Source: Porogramme epimiltina (Eukaryota > Basidiomycota > Agaricomycetes > Polyporales > Polyporaceae). Taken from it: DNA of 39,515 nt. A program made the position numbers and the translations under genes. The stretch covers positions 1-39,515 of the forward strand of contig FTLJ01000594.1 in assembly GCA_900155495.1 (NCBI GenBank), in the 5' to 3' direction. Of this stretch, positions 1 through 10,021 are shown in pieces. Each line of letters opens with the position of its first letter. Positions within the stretch are counted from its first letter, which is position 1. The notes beneath the pieces were generated by a model. The model was not told the origin of the DNA and searched no databases. It saw only the letters and a program-made list of their open reading frames with translations.

Positions 1-392
1 CCTTGTATTACTCTTGAACTAGCTTGTGTGCTTGTCTGCACCGACGTTTGCCTGCAATCCTAGTATCTAAGCGATCATCACAGCCACTACATACTCAACG
101 CTTTGAGTCTAGGCACTAGGCCTGGGACTCTACTGCCGAGAGTTGTAACACAACTTCGGAGCATTGTGCAATACATAAAATCTTGACTAGATGGTGTCAA
201 GATGACAAGGCTTCTATTCGACCAAAAATCTTGTCTTAGTAGTTCGTTAAGCGGAACACACGGAGACTGAATCTTCCCGGCGCCTCGCCACGGCCTACTA
301 AGCCTTGAGCATCAACTTCTAGGATCGAAGCCAGACGGCGTAGATTGGGCGACGAACATATTGAACGAGGTACAGTAATGGTGCTTGTAGGA
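1..392. other. flank downstream of the Plavaka transposase, no gene seen
   Basis: No convincing coding frame, RNA gene or repeat was seen. If the transposase element has a terminal inverted repeat on this side it should lie here or before the window start. I found no CACTA/CACTG-type end and no match to sequence on the other side of the gene. Confidence 0.5.
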
Positions 393-3300
393 TCATGTTA
401 TGGTTTCATAGGCATGATAGTCGATGAAAGAGTTCACATAGTAGCTACGGAAAGCATGTAAAGAGTCCGCATAATGAAAATCAGTTGGGATGCGAGTATG
501 ACCATAGTACCCTATAAGATGGCAAGCTCGTACGATAGAATCAACGTGAACTACACCCATGGCTCGCCTCCCCCCAGAAACCTCTGGCTTCACCATCCAC
601 ATGCCAGTAACCGGGTCAGGTTGATCTCCGATGAGCTCAAACCACTCTACAAGAGCGCACTTATAACGAACGAAATCAAAAGTGAAAGTAAAGAACATAC
701 GGACACGACCAACTGTCATCCCCAGCATACCTGGGGCGTCTTCGTCCGTCTTCACAAGGACTGTATCGTATCGGGGACGACCGCCGTACCAGCTCGGACT
801 GCATCGGACAAATTCGCGATGCATCCCCCCAGGTCCGGCGAGCTCGCTTGGGGCATAGAAGGTTGCTGTGGCAGCATGGAAGATGCATAGCTTCTTGTCG
901 TGAGCCAGGTCTGGGCACTGTTCAAGAGGGATGTCTTCACCGAGTTCATGCTCTGGGTAGAGTTGGTCGTGTAAAAACCGGCGCATGAGCTCGTGAAGGG
1001 TAGGGATTTGGCGTTCTACCATAACTCTATCCAAGCGTCGAATCTGAGCTGCGGGGATATACATGAGATAAGAGCATACTAGTAGTGACAAATATGTACA
1101 GAACTTACTAGCACGCAATGGGAGCGTCACGAAAGAGGAAGGTGACTCGGGCCCTGCTGCAGCAGCCACCTCAGCCTCATGCCGGTAACGCTCGTCGGCA
1201 CGGAGCTCGTCGTCGACGCCATCATCGAGACCTGCCTCGATCTGAGTGTCGGTGTAGACATCGTGTCTAAGCATCCCACGCCTGGCGAACTCGACTGTTG
1301 ACGCGGCGAGCTTGCTGAGGCGACTGATGGTTCGTATCATCTGCCCGAGAGGCTGTTGCCTGCTCGAACGACGCCATGGACGCTTGACAGCGACGATGTG
1401 CTTGGACTCGGTGATCGAGGAACAGAGGCCATTTGGCGACCCAAACAGCTGGATGCTGCGCACGTAGTGAACAAGTGCATGCTGTCTTGGGAGTGAGAAA
1501 CCATCTGGTCGAATGCCTGTGGCCGTAAAGATCTCGCGCAGGTGGTGGAACCGTGAAAGGGCGTCCTTCGTAGCTGTAAGATCCTCGGATGTGTGAGCCG
1601 AGCGGCGTGCGATATAGCAGAAGTCCAGCAAGGCTCTGAGACACTCGATCATCTCGTCGGGGACATATCCGACAAGTGCAGGGAGAATAACCTGTTGTAT
1701 TGCCGTATGTGAGGGCCTGTACACTATGAAAGCAGGCAAGAGATGGTACTATGGATGCGAACCTTCATTAGGGCCTTGGAATCGTTTCCTGTCCACTGGC
1801 TGAAGTTGCGTCCATTGGGGAATCGTCGCAGGCCTGGAAATGCAGGACTAGCCGAGATCCTGCAACGAAATGTAAGCACTAGTACTACGTATACTAGTAG
1901 ACGCACAGGCATAATCGCCGACCCATGAGGTGAAAAGGGAGGCGAATCCGTGCGAGGGATGATTGGCGCATGGCACAGGGAGGATCAGATTACACACCTC
2001 CGGTCAATATCGTCCAAGACGCGTTTGGCTTCGGCCTCGGTTTCAGAGGTCACGTAAATGTATTCCTCAATCCACGCCACGAGATGATCCTTGAACGTCC
2101 CCTTGATAAGCTGGTGAAGCAAATCAGGGGTGAGGAGTTCATGGATGTCGGCACGTGGAAAGTAGTAGGTGAATGGCTATGAATTTAGCATACCATTAGA
2201 AGTCATGGACACAATGACTACACTGCTAAGATATGCTCACTGTGACGTCATTAACGATACCAAACACATCCCATTGCGTGTCCGCATCATAGCGTTCCCA
2301 GAGTTCTTCCGTAAGCTCGCGAAATCGAGGGTCTCCCTCACGATCCAGGTCTTGTGGTCGCGCAAGGCATCTGGGATGAAGGCGGTTAGGACATAGTGAA
2401 CATGGTTGCTGGGCACATATTCAACTTCGCAGCCTACGCACTTTGGACACCAGCCTTGGACGACCCCAGAAAGGTACACTTGCTCGGGATAATCGGCAAT
2501 GTACGGTCCAAGCTGGAAGATCGCACGCCGAAAGTGACCGTCAGGGCACCGGACTACTCGAGGGGTAGTCATCCATGGGCGGAGCGATGACAGAAGATGA
2601 GCAAGCGCAGCATGGTAGAGCTGTTTCTTGAAAACTCGAAATTCTTCGTCATCTTCTGAGCCTCTTTCACCTAGATAACTTGTTCAGCAACGACTTTGAC
2701 GAGTAAAACAAGCGACATACCTTTGGGGATTGGCAGGCAGGCAATTGGTACGACTGCATCACGGTGAGCACGCCGCATGTCGTTGTGAATGTTCCCCACA
2801 CTCCCATACACGGGGTGGAACTCCTGATTCCCAGTACCGACCGACACAGTCGTCTTGTCCGATCCAAGCATCACAGAAACAAACATGGCACCACGATTGT
2901 TCTTGTTTTCAGCAGAGATCTCTGTCTAGAAGAACGTGCACCAAGTACTTTAGTCTCTGATGTGATAGCGGTGTAGACGAGTATATTGTAGCACTCACTG
3001 CCTTCCGATATGCCCACTGGCCTGACATGTGGTTGCAGAAGCGACGTACCCGCTGTTGGCCATGGCTAGATGGGACATATTCTTCAAAGGGGACATAGTC
3101 GATCTTGTCCTTGAAGTCCGGGCTTGCAAGCATCGCTTCGAACACCTCAAGGGCGTGCTGGAAATGAAAGACATACGGCTGAATCTTCCACTTCGGCGGA
3201 GCTTCCCCTGGCTGCCCCATGTATTGAAATGCGACACTGCTCCACTGCGCTGCCCCTAGGTCTATCGCATCAATGGTGGCCTTCATGTGCTCGGAGTTCT

Positions 3301-3717
3301 TGAAGATAGGTGGGTCATCAGCGTGGCCAAGGGCGACGTCACGAGCCCGGAGGATCCGCAGCAGAGTGTCGACGTTGTCAGAAGATGCTGCCATAGTGCC
3401 AAAAACATGGTTGGTAAATTCAAATGTGTGTCGGTCTGGAAATGGTGCCCAGGAATGGGCGTTGGCACGAGGAGGTGGGGGTGTGTTTGGAGGCAGAGGA
3501 ACCCCTTGAGCATCGCAAGGTTCAGCTGGATGTGCAGTAAGCAAATGATCTGGGATAACAGCAGCAGAATTTACTCACCAGTGAGATCTGGATGATAACG
3601 GAAGCGCGACTTTGGTGGTGGAGGTTTTGGATGGCGGTGGTAATGGTTGCGGTGTTGGGCAAAGCCACGGGCAGTCGGGAACGAGCGGTTGTGACATAGG
3701 GCGCATGCACGAACCAT
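393..3717 (-). CDS. Plavaka-type (CACTA superfamily) DNA transposase, intact, 9 exons
   Basis: Likely cut-and-paste transposase of the basidiomycete Plavaka group. Exons on the minus strand: 3579-3717, 2999-3525, 2721-2925, 2442-2670, 2241-2370, 1998-2176, 1763-1859, 1109-1691, 393-1048. All eight introns are GT-AG (50-138 nt), all phases agree, and the joined frame is 914 aa plus stop. The start is the ATG at 3717, which opens directly into a C2H2-like finger (CALCHNRSF, then QHRNH; residues 6-25). Family-type motifs follow: LGSDKTTVS (about 243-251), CPDGHFRR and LGPYIADYPEQ, QGWCPKC, FPRADIHELLTPDLLHQ (about 416-432), FPGLRRFPNGRNFSQWTG, and a C-terminal YYVNSFIDYHAYE. Assignment to Plavaka rests on recalled family motifs. 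No frameshift or premature stop was found, so it may be active. Terminal inverted repeats were not located. Confidence 0.87.
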
Positions 3718-3945
3718 GATGAATAGTAGAGCAAAGAGTTAATGAAATAGCCAGACGGTGTTAAGGATCTCGGGCGCAAGGTGAAGGACTTAGGCTGCAC
3801 GACAGGGAGCGCGCATACACAACCAAACAAATGCGCCTGCCTGGCAGCGCGGTGACTCCAAGTCGCATGCTGTCCTACCACGTCAGCGCCCCTCACTCAG
3901 CTAGCTCATTCTCTCTTTCCCCACACCTCTGGCAGGTGGCCCCTG
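3718..3945. promoter_or_regulatory. shared divergent intergenic region
   Basis: This 228-bp gap separates the two ATGs of divergently transcribed genes (transposase to the left, 734-aa protein to the right). It must hold both promoters. It is CT-rich just before the right-hand ATG (CTCTCTTTCC near 3911), as is common before fungal starts. No clear TATA box was identified. Confidence 0.45.
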
Positions 3946-6900
3946 ATGCCTGCCACCCGTGGAAGCACGCGCAAGAAAGTGCCAACACTGGCAAGTTCTG
4001 AGGCCAGATCTCTCAGTCTCTCGCCCAGCGAGGAACCTGTTGACGACTCCGTAAGACATTCCTCCATCTGTCAGAAGCATAGAACATACCTCATATATTC
4101 ATCTATTTAGACAGAGCCTACTCTACAAGATGCAGAAGACTCGGAAGCACAACCTCATGGGTACGGCACGAGGGCTTCTAACCGAACTACTCGACCGGCC
4201 GCAAAGGTGGGCCTTGCTAAGAAGGACAAGGCCGAGATCAGTGCAAAGGCTCAAGTGAAGCGTGACAAGAAAGCGGCTTACGCTGCACAGAAGGCCCGGG
4301 AGAAGGCTCACAAGGCTGCAGCCGAACAAGAAGCCGCTACCGCAGTCGCCACCATGCTCGACGCCTACATGCTCAAAGAGAAGTCAGCAATTGAAGCTCT
4401 CGACAAACCTCCCCCATCTGAAACCTCAGATGAGGAGGGCAAACCTGGTACGCACCGTAATGGGAATGGGAAAGGTATGTGGGCGCCCAGTTGATGACAG
4501 TCTGTATTCTCTCGCTTATCTCCGTTCTACACGCGTCCATCGTGCTTCCAGCTTCCTTGCTGCGTGAAGCTTCCCACGATGGGTCTCCTTCTCCTCGCGA
4601 GTCTCCCTGCTCTTTCGACTTGGACAATCCTGCCTCCGACTCCGACTCCGAATATACCCCTCTTACCGGCCCCACGGAGGAGCCTGAGTCATCCGATAGT
4701 GACTCTGATTCGGGCTCGGAGGAGGGCGACAATGTGGAGGCTGAGCTGAGTAAACGCAAGGCACACCGCACTACGGGCAGCCGCCGGCATCGCTCTGTGA
4801 GTACACTTCTTTACTTCAATTGGATGCACGTAGTTACAAGAGGATTCGCGGGTATTAGGACATCAAGGACGCCGCAAAGGAGGGCGATGTATTGGATGGG
4901 ACGAGGAAGAATAGAGGAATAGCGGAAGGAAGAAAGCCACCGGTATGTACCCCGATAGTGATCTCCTCCCCGATGCCAGTCGTGCTTCGCACAGGCTCTC
5001 CGTCGCTGCTATCACAGCTACTCAGAGTTCAATATGCATACTGCTGTGTATACGATGGCTGCGCTTCTCTCGTTGTGCTCTGTATCTATCCTCGTTTACT
5101 ATCTTCCTGATCTTGAGGGGATTGTCTATTGATTATGCGTTCTTGTAGCTCCCCACAGCAGCTGAGAAGAAACACCAGCGTATAGCAAGTGTGCGCTCAG
5201 CTATCGATGCTCAACGGGACCGAGTGCCATCCCTCTCCAAACGTTCTCGTGATGACACTGAAGATGATGAGTACGTTACTTAGTAATCGTTATTGAGCTG
5301 TGATGTTGTGCTAACACAAACACCTAGGAGGGAGTCGTCGAGCCGGTCTAAGAAGAAGAAGAAGAAGACGAAGAAGAATACGCAGCAGGACGGTGACGCT
5401 TTCACTGAGGAGTATCGGAAACAAGTGAAGCCTCGTCGCACGAAACAGCGTCAGCACCGTGATGGTGATAATTCTACGTACGTGGTGCGCTCTGACATTG
5501 TGATTACCTGGACGCTAATGATATCTTAAAGTCCTCCGGCAGACGAGCGCAAGGCGCAAAGCCCTAACCAGGGCTCATTGAGTCTGGAGTTCGGCGACTT
5601 CCCCTCATTTGTCTCTGTTAAGCCAACTCCGACCCAGCCGAAGCAGCCAAACGTTCCCATGTCTGACGAAGAAATCGGAGGCCTTAGTGACGGCGACATC
5701 GGTACATCTCGCCGAGAGCCAACTGTTCGCCGGAAAGGTGGTAGTTCTCCCAACAAGGTATGCGCAGTCCGTTTGTGTTACCTAACCTCTTTAAAGCTGA
5801 TGGGAAAATAGCTGGTAGGATTCGTTCAGGATGCCGAGATCGTTGGTGACAGGGTTCTTGCCTCCACCAAAAAGGACAAAACCCCACGTCGCCCTCGGTC
5901 TACTCCTCTGAAACCTGCGGACTCACGCGGTGTTAACGGGCTCCCTGAATGGATCAGAGACACCGTCCTGTCTCGCGTGATCCCGTCCTTGGTTCGTTAC
6001 TTTGGTGCGCAAGATAACCCATTCGATCTGAAGATGGGTGACGGCCGCTTCACTATGGTTCTCCAAGCTACTCTCAAGGACATCCACCCGCGACGTGACC
6101 ACAGCACAATCGTTTCGGGTGAGCGAGTGCATGGGTTTGTACGTCTTTCGCTTCACCTAACCCATCGCTCACTACTAACTTGCCGTCCTTCGATAGGTAC
6201 TGCAGGCAGTATACGACTGGCGTGCGTACTTCCAAACGCTCGCCATTCGCATCGTCAAGCAAGAGATGGTGACAAGCAAGCGCCAAGGTCTCGACGTAGG
6301 CAAGATCGCCAAGGAAGCAGTCGCCTCGGGCGGTAAGGCGATATTCAGAGACCCAAACAATGCGGTGAGTGCTTTACTACGCTGTTCTCTATTTCAATAT
6401 GCATAGAGCGTGGGCTTGCCAGCCACCGGCCGTGTGCTGTTGATGGTGCTGTGATGCAGCATCGTCGATAGCACTATGGTGGGCACCGGCTTGAATGTTG
6501 GCCTGCGAGGGAGACGAGCACCTGCTTCTCAAATCTCCACACTGAGCACCGTCGCATCCACTTTCTCGTTCGCCGTGCTCAGGTCCGAGCAGTGGAACCC
6601 GTCTGAGATTGCGATTGCTTGTCCGGGTCCCAGCGTGCTCGCGGCGAGGTTCGTCCCCTCTGCTGCCGTTGATTGCATGCCACCATGGGTCATCTAGCAT
6701 GCACAATACACGCTTTGGCATGGGATCGCCGTGCGTTCGGTGCGCACTGGCGCGATTACGGCTGTCGTCGCCAGCGTATCATAGTTTCCATGCATATCTC
6801 ATGTCTGTTGCTTACTCTATTCCGGTGCTGATGTGCTGCGTTCCTCTGCGCAGGCTCCAGAGAGGGGCGCTCCAGTCGCCCTACATTGTCCATCTTATGG

Positions 6901-7332
6901 CGTATCATATCAAAGCCTCTCAGCGTGGTCGCGTCAAGGTCTCGTACCCAGTTGGGGCGCTCGCTCTTGCTGTGGTTGCGGTATGTGATATGTGATACTC
7001 GAGCGTGAACCGCATTAACTGTGTTGTGTTATTACTAGATTCGCCGTGCCTTCAAGATGTTCTCGTCCGGTAATTTCATTGTGGACGACGACGGCTTCAA
7101 TGCAAGGGTTGTCACCAGAGACATGGTGAAATGGCGGAATGGTGCGGTGAAGGGTCTCGAAGAGCATCCCGAACGTTTTGATACGTTACTGGATGCTGCG
7201 GAGAAGTTTGTCCCACTCGTACATCTTAGTGTGCAGAAGGATGAGGAACCGGACCCCAACGAAGACTCTGATGACGCGTACAATGCTGTGGACCCGAGTA
7301 GCGACCCCGTATACGAATCCGAGTCTATGTGA
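3946..7332 (+). CDS. uncharacterised lysine/acidic-rich basidiomycete protein, 11 exons, 734 aa
   Basis: Exons: 3946-4050, 4111-4474, 4552-4796, 4859-4942, 5149-5270, 5328-5477, 5532-5757, 5812-6138, 6197-6364, 6861-6980, 7039-7332. Phases agree throughout and the joined frame has 734 codons before the stop. The N-terminal half is low complexity: basic and Ala/Lys-rich around residues 70-110 (nt 4207-4330, probably helical), an Asp/Ser/Glu tract (nt 4621-4740), and a run of lysines (nt 5341-5375) that could be a nuclear signal. The C-terminal half (from about residue 460) is globular and holds QSPYIVHLMAYH and YPVGALALAVVA (about 602-640). These resemble a domain I recall from many uncharacterised Agaricomycete proteins, related in layout to DUF6532, but I cannot name it firmly. 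Function is unknown. Its divergent position next to the transposase suggests it could be the element's second gene (inference). Intron 9 (6365-6853 or 6860) is about 0.49 kb, far longer than the rest, so that junction is least certain. Confidence 0.72.
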
Positions 7333-7397
7333 ATGTATCTAGATGACCCTACTAATTGATATCACCCCCCTCACCTAACGTCCCCCTGTCTGAATTT

Positions 7398-7433
7398 CCG
7401 GAACTGCTGGAACTGTCGGAACTGCCGGAACTG
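7398..7433. repeat. 4 x 9-bp tandem repeat (NNGGAACTG)
   Basis: Four head-to-tail units share GGAACTG and vary only in the first two bases (CC, CT, TC, CC). The array is perfectly in register over 36 bp. Confidence 0.85.
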
Positions 7434-7450
7434 TGGCGCATTTTTATTGC

Positions 7451-7548
7451 CACTGTGCTCCTGAGGAACTGACACTGAGAGATATTCACTGAGTTGCACT
7501 GAGAGGCACTGTAGGGCACTGAGGACACTGTAGCAGTGCCTCAGTGTC
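7451..7548. repeat. cluster of CACTG motifs ending in an inverted copy
   Basis: The pentamer CACTG occurs seven times between 7451 and 7530, mostly as CACTGAG or CACTGTAG, and is followed by inverted copies (CAGTGCCTCAGTG, 7534-7546) that could fold back on CACTGAGAGGCACTG (7498-7512). CACTG/CACTA motifs are typical of CACTA-transposon ends and subterminal repeats, so this may be one end of the Plavaka element. No matching left end was found in the window. Confidence 0.6.
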
Positions 7549-7570
7549 ATCGCAGATCTTCTGATGAGGG

Positions 7571-7577
7571 TATATGA
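7571..7577 (+). promoter_or_regulatory. TATA-like box upstream of the DUF6533 gene
   Basis: TATATGA lies 58-64 bp before the ATG at 7635, a usual spacing for a fungal core promoter. Confidence 0.4.
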
Positions 7578-7634
7578 ACTACTGCTACTGCACGAACGAC
7601 CTCAGCATCCCATCATATTCCCTCACTACTCAGC

Positions 7635-8358
7635 ATGTCTAGTGACCCCGCCGCGGCCTACGACATCACTCCAGTCGTTGCTTTGTTCGGCACTTTGTAA
7701 GTGGCACAGCTCCTACCCGGTACCATCCAGTCCACTCTGATAGTACACTGTCGCAGTCATGTAATAATATGTGTTCGCTTTGCAACGTCGAGTAAGTAGT
7801 CAGTCTCGTCTCTCACACGCAGGGCACAATGCTGATAAGCCGTGCTTTCCCAGTGCTCATCTTCTTCGAGCACCTCATCACCACCGGCCGCGAAATCGAC
7901 CTCTTCTGGAAGCGCAAGTTCTCTGGTGCGGCCGTCCTCTTCCTCACGAATAGGTACCTCATACTCGTGGACTCTGCACTCAAACTGGTGGCTTTCCTCG
8001 ATAAATCCGTGAGTGCTGAAGTAAGTCAGGCTGATTCCTATGCCGCCTATCCTATCTGGGCTGATATCTTCGCACCTCCCTAGGTGTGAGTTGTGTTTCT
8101 CCCTGCCACGTGTTTGTTCAGAACATGACAGTAAGCGCTGCAGATGCAACCGGATACAATGGGCATATGCTATTCTGAATGTCGCGGTGTGCATGCCACC
8201 GGCAGGTAGGCGACACGTGCACTCGCGCTCTGCGAGACATTCTAGTGAATACCAGTCATCTAGTGTTCTCTGCCATGCGAGCATTTGCTCTCACCAAATC
8301 TAGGGCGTTCTCCGCACTCATATTTTTCCTTTCTTTTGGTACTGCCGCCGTAAATATC
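7635..8358 (+). CDS. DUF6533 membrane protein, 5' half (residues 1-135) of a split gene
   Basis: Exons 7635-7696, 7757-7791, 7854-8008 and 8206-8358 join in phase to 135 codons with no stop. The hallmark DUF6533 motif is present: HLITTGREIDLFWKRK (residues 39-54), then LFLTNRYL (about 61-68) and FSAMRAFAL, with hydrophobic stretches expected for transmembrane segments. The family is a basidiomycete group of multi-pass (about 7 TM) proteins of unknown function. The last exon ends in phase 0 at AVNI before a GTGCGT donor. No continuation follows: the next kilobases are repeats and a Helitron. The missing C-terminal half is found at 32962-33965 in the same strand and phase. A TATA-like box lies about 60 bp upstream. 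The 197-nt third intron (8009-8205) is longer than the others; using a nearer acceptor (8083) would give an immediate stop. Confidence 0.77.
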
Positions 8359-8379
8359 GTGCGTTCAATACATTCAGTC

Positions 8380-8412
8380 CCGGTCTCCTGATCCCGCTCG
8401 TCAATTCCGATT
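8380..8412. repeat. hAT-terminus-like fragment
   Basis: CCGGTCTCCTGA followed by CCCGCTCGTCAATT aligns with the right end of the hAT element at about 32832-32858 (CCGGCCTCGCGAGA, then CCGGCTCGTCAATT), with 5-6 differences in about 28 bp. It has the orientation of a right end. It may be a remnant of another copy or a recombination scar at the edge of the large insertion. Confidence 0.5.
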
Positions 8413-8429
8413 CTACTAGTAGAATCGGA
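8406..8429. repeat. perfect 24-bp palindrome
   Basis: TCCGATTCTACT followed by AGTAGAATCGGA is a perfect inverted repeat with no spacer. The half-site GTAGAATCGGAT also occurs at 27436-27447, just inside the right arm of the MITE. Confidence 0.85.
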
Positions 8430-8463
8430 TTTACAATGGAAGAAGCGTGGCTTACATAAGATT

Positions 8464-8710
8464 TGCTTAGTCATTTCGGGCAACCATCAATGATGGTGCG
8501 ATTTGATTGGTTATGAGCCGCTTTTCCCTTTCGGGCTCCCCTTGGACTGAAGTTCTCTCGCCTTTGCTTAAGTAATACGGGCAACCGTTCTGCTCGTTCA
8601 TTGGCTGACCGCTCTATTTCCCTTTTGAGCTCCCGTTGGGCTGAGGCTCTCTCGCTTTGGCTTAAGTAATACGAGCAACCGTTCTGCACGTTGATTGGAC
8701 CAGCTCTCAT
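8464..8710. repeat. about 2.5 imperfect tandem copies of a 94-101-bp unit
   Basis: Units begin near 8464 (TGCTTAGT), 8565 (TGCTTAAGTAATACG) and 8659 (GGCTTAAGTAATACG). Each continues with GGGCAACC or GAGCAACCGTTCTG, then a TTGATTGG/TCATTGGCT block, a CCCTTTT.GGGCTCCC/GAGCTCCC block and TCTCTCGC. The first copy is the most diverged and the third is cut short near 8710. Confidence 0.75.
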
Positions 8711-10021
8711 CTCCTTTTGTTGGGGACGTCCGCGACGGGACTGTCCACCTCTGCATTAGTGAAGCACATCCACAAGAAAATATTCTATTCAATTGACACA
8801 TAAGTCCTGAGTGCAACCACTTGCGGTGTGCTGTACGCAGAGGACACCCCATCCCGGCCTGGACCTCGCGCCGTGGGTCGCCGTTCACAACCTGCTCGAT
8901 CTGCTTCGCCGCCACGCTCTCCGCCACACGCGTCCGATTCGCTGCACGCGCCCTACCGCAGTGAGGAGGTACCGTCCATCTCCACTGGGCGGTTTGGTGC
9001 TCGTCGGGTTGCAAGTCGTCGCAGCATTGGGCAACGGAGTGCGCGCCGTTCCTGTTGCCGTGGATGTGGAGGGCGTGCACTGCGCAGGCCTCCTGTTGTT
9101 GCGCAGTGAGTCCTTTAAGGTCTGCAACGCTCGTGGCGCCGACGGGGGAGCCGCTGTTGTATTACATGTCGCTTGATAGTGTTAAACCACACCTAGCGCT
9201 GCTTGCTTATCATGCAGAGGCATTTGGAAGTCTGTTTGCTGCCGTGAGCGGTTGTACATTGTGGTAAGAATGTGTACTCACTTTGCGATGCGAGAGGATG
9301 TCCCTCATGTCAACGAAGCCGATGATGTGGAAGACTACACACCGTCAGGGAGGGCTGCGAGAGATGTGCGTCGGCTCGCGGGCAGCATTGTGAGGAGGGT
9401 GAAAGACGGAATGGAGAAAGGCACGTGTATATTTGCCACGGCGTGGGCACGCGGCCTTGCTGAGCCGGGTGGCTCCGAGTCAGTGAGGCCGCCCGCGTGT
9501 GCATCCATGCGTCGATGCACGGAACACGAATGGGAGGGGCCAAAGGGGCAACGCAGCGGGTCCGGGGTATGGGGGCGCGGTGAGACGCGTGAAGGAGGGA
9601 GGTGCCCGAGGCTTGTGTCACTCCTAAGCAGCACACGATTATATGTACAAGAAATCTTACATGTTACAACCGACGGAAAAGCAAGGGGAACAGCCCGATT
9701 AGCTCGGGGTTTGTACGGGAAATGCAGCGTAGTCGTTCTGTTGGCGGTGAGGACGTACGCGTCATCCTCGGTTCGGGGGCATGGGCTGCATCGTCATCAC
9801 ACTCATGATTAGTCACTTGCGGCTTTTTTTGGAGGAAAGGGGGCTTGAGGCGTGCACGTGAAAATATTGCGTGCGAGTGGGGTATTGGTCTTGTGTCGGA
9901 AATTGCCGGAGCGTGCATATGTCAGCATTGAACCGTATAATTTTTCGGTGCTCCGTGCGAGATCGCGCCCCGGCAACCCTGGTGTCTGCTTCCCTCATCG
10001 TCGTGCCTCCCTTACTCGTGA
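8711..10021. other. region between tandem repeats and Helitron ORF, no gene supported
   Basis: Several open frames exist (for example 8811-9176 and 9252-9812 on +) but they are biased in composition, match no family I know and lack convincing splice context. The part next to 10022 (about 9830-10021) should contain the Helitron promoter. Helitron 5' TC end not identified. Confidence 0.45.

Larger units (their letters stand above)
7333..7634. other. intergenic region between two plus-strand genes
   Basis: Contains no ORF of interest. It holds two clusters of short repeats and a TATA-like box, listed separately, and so is probably the 3' flank of one gene plus the promoter of the next. Confidence 0.5.

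Noticed and set aside
8009..8205. Premature stop in the 5' half of the DUF6533 gene
   Set aside because: A stop (GTG TGA) appears only if the acceptor at 8082-8083 is used. Splicing to the acceptor at 8204-8205 keeps the phase and restores family-like sequence.
8811..9812. Plus-strand frames as further DUF6533 or Helitron genes
   Set aside because: Arg/Pro/Val-rich compositional bias, no transmembrane or family motif, and the true DUF6533 C-terminal half is found at 32962.
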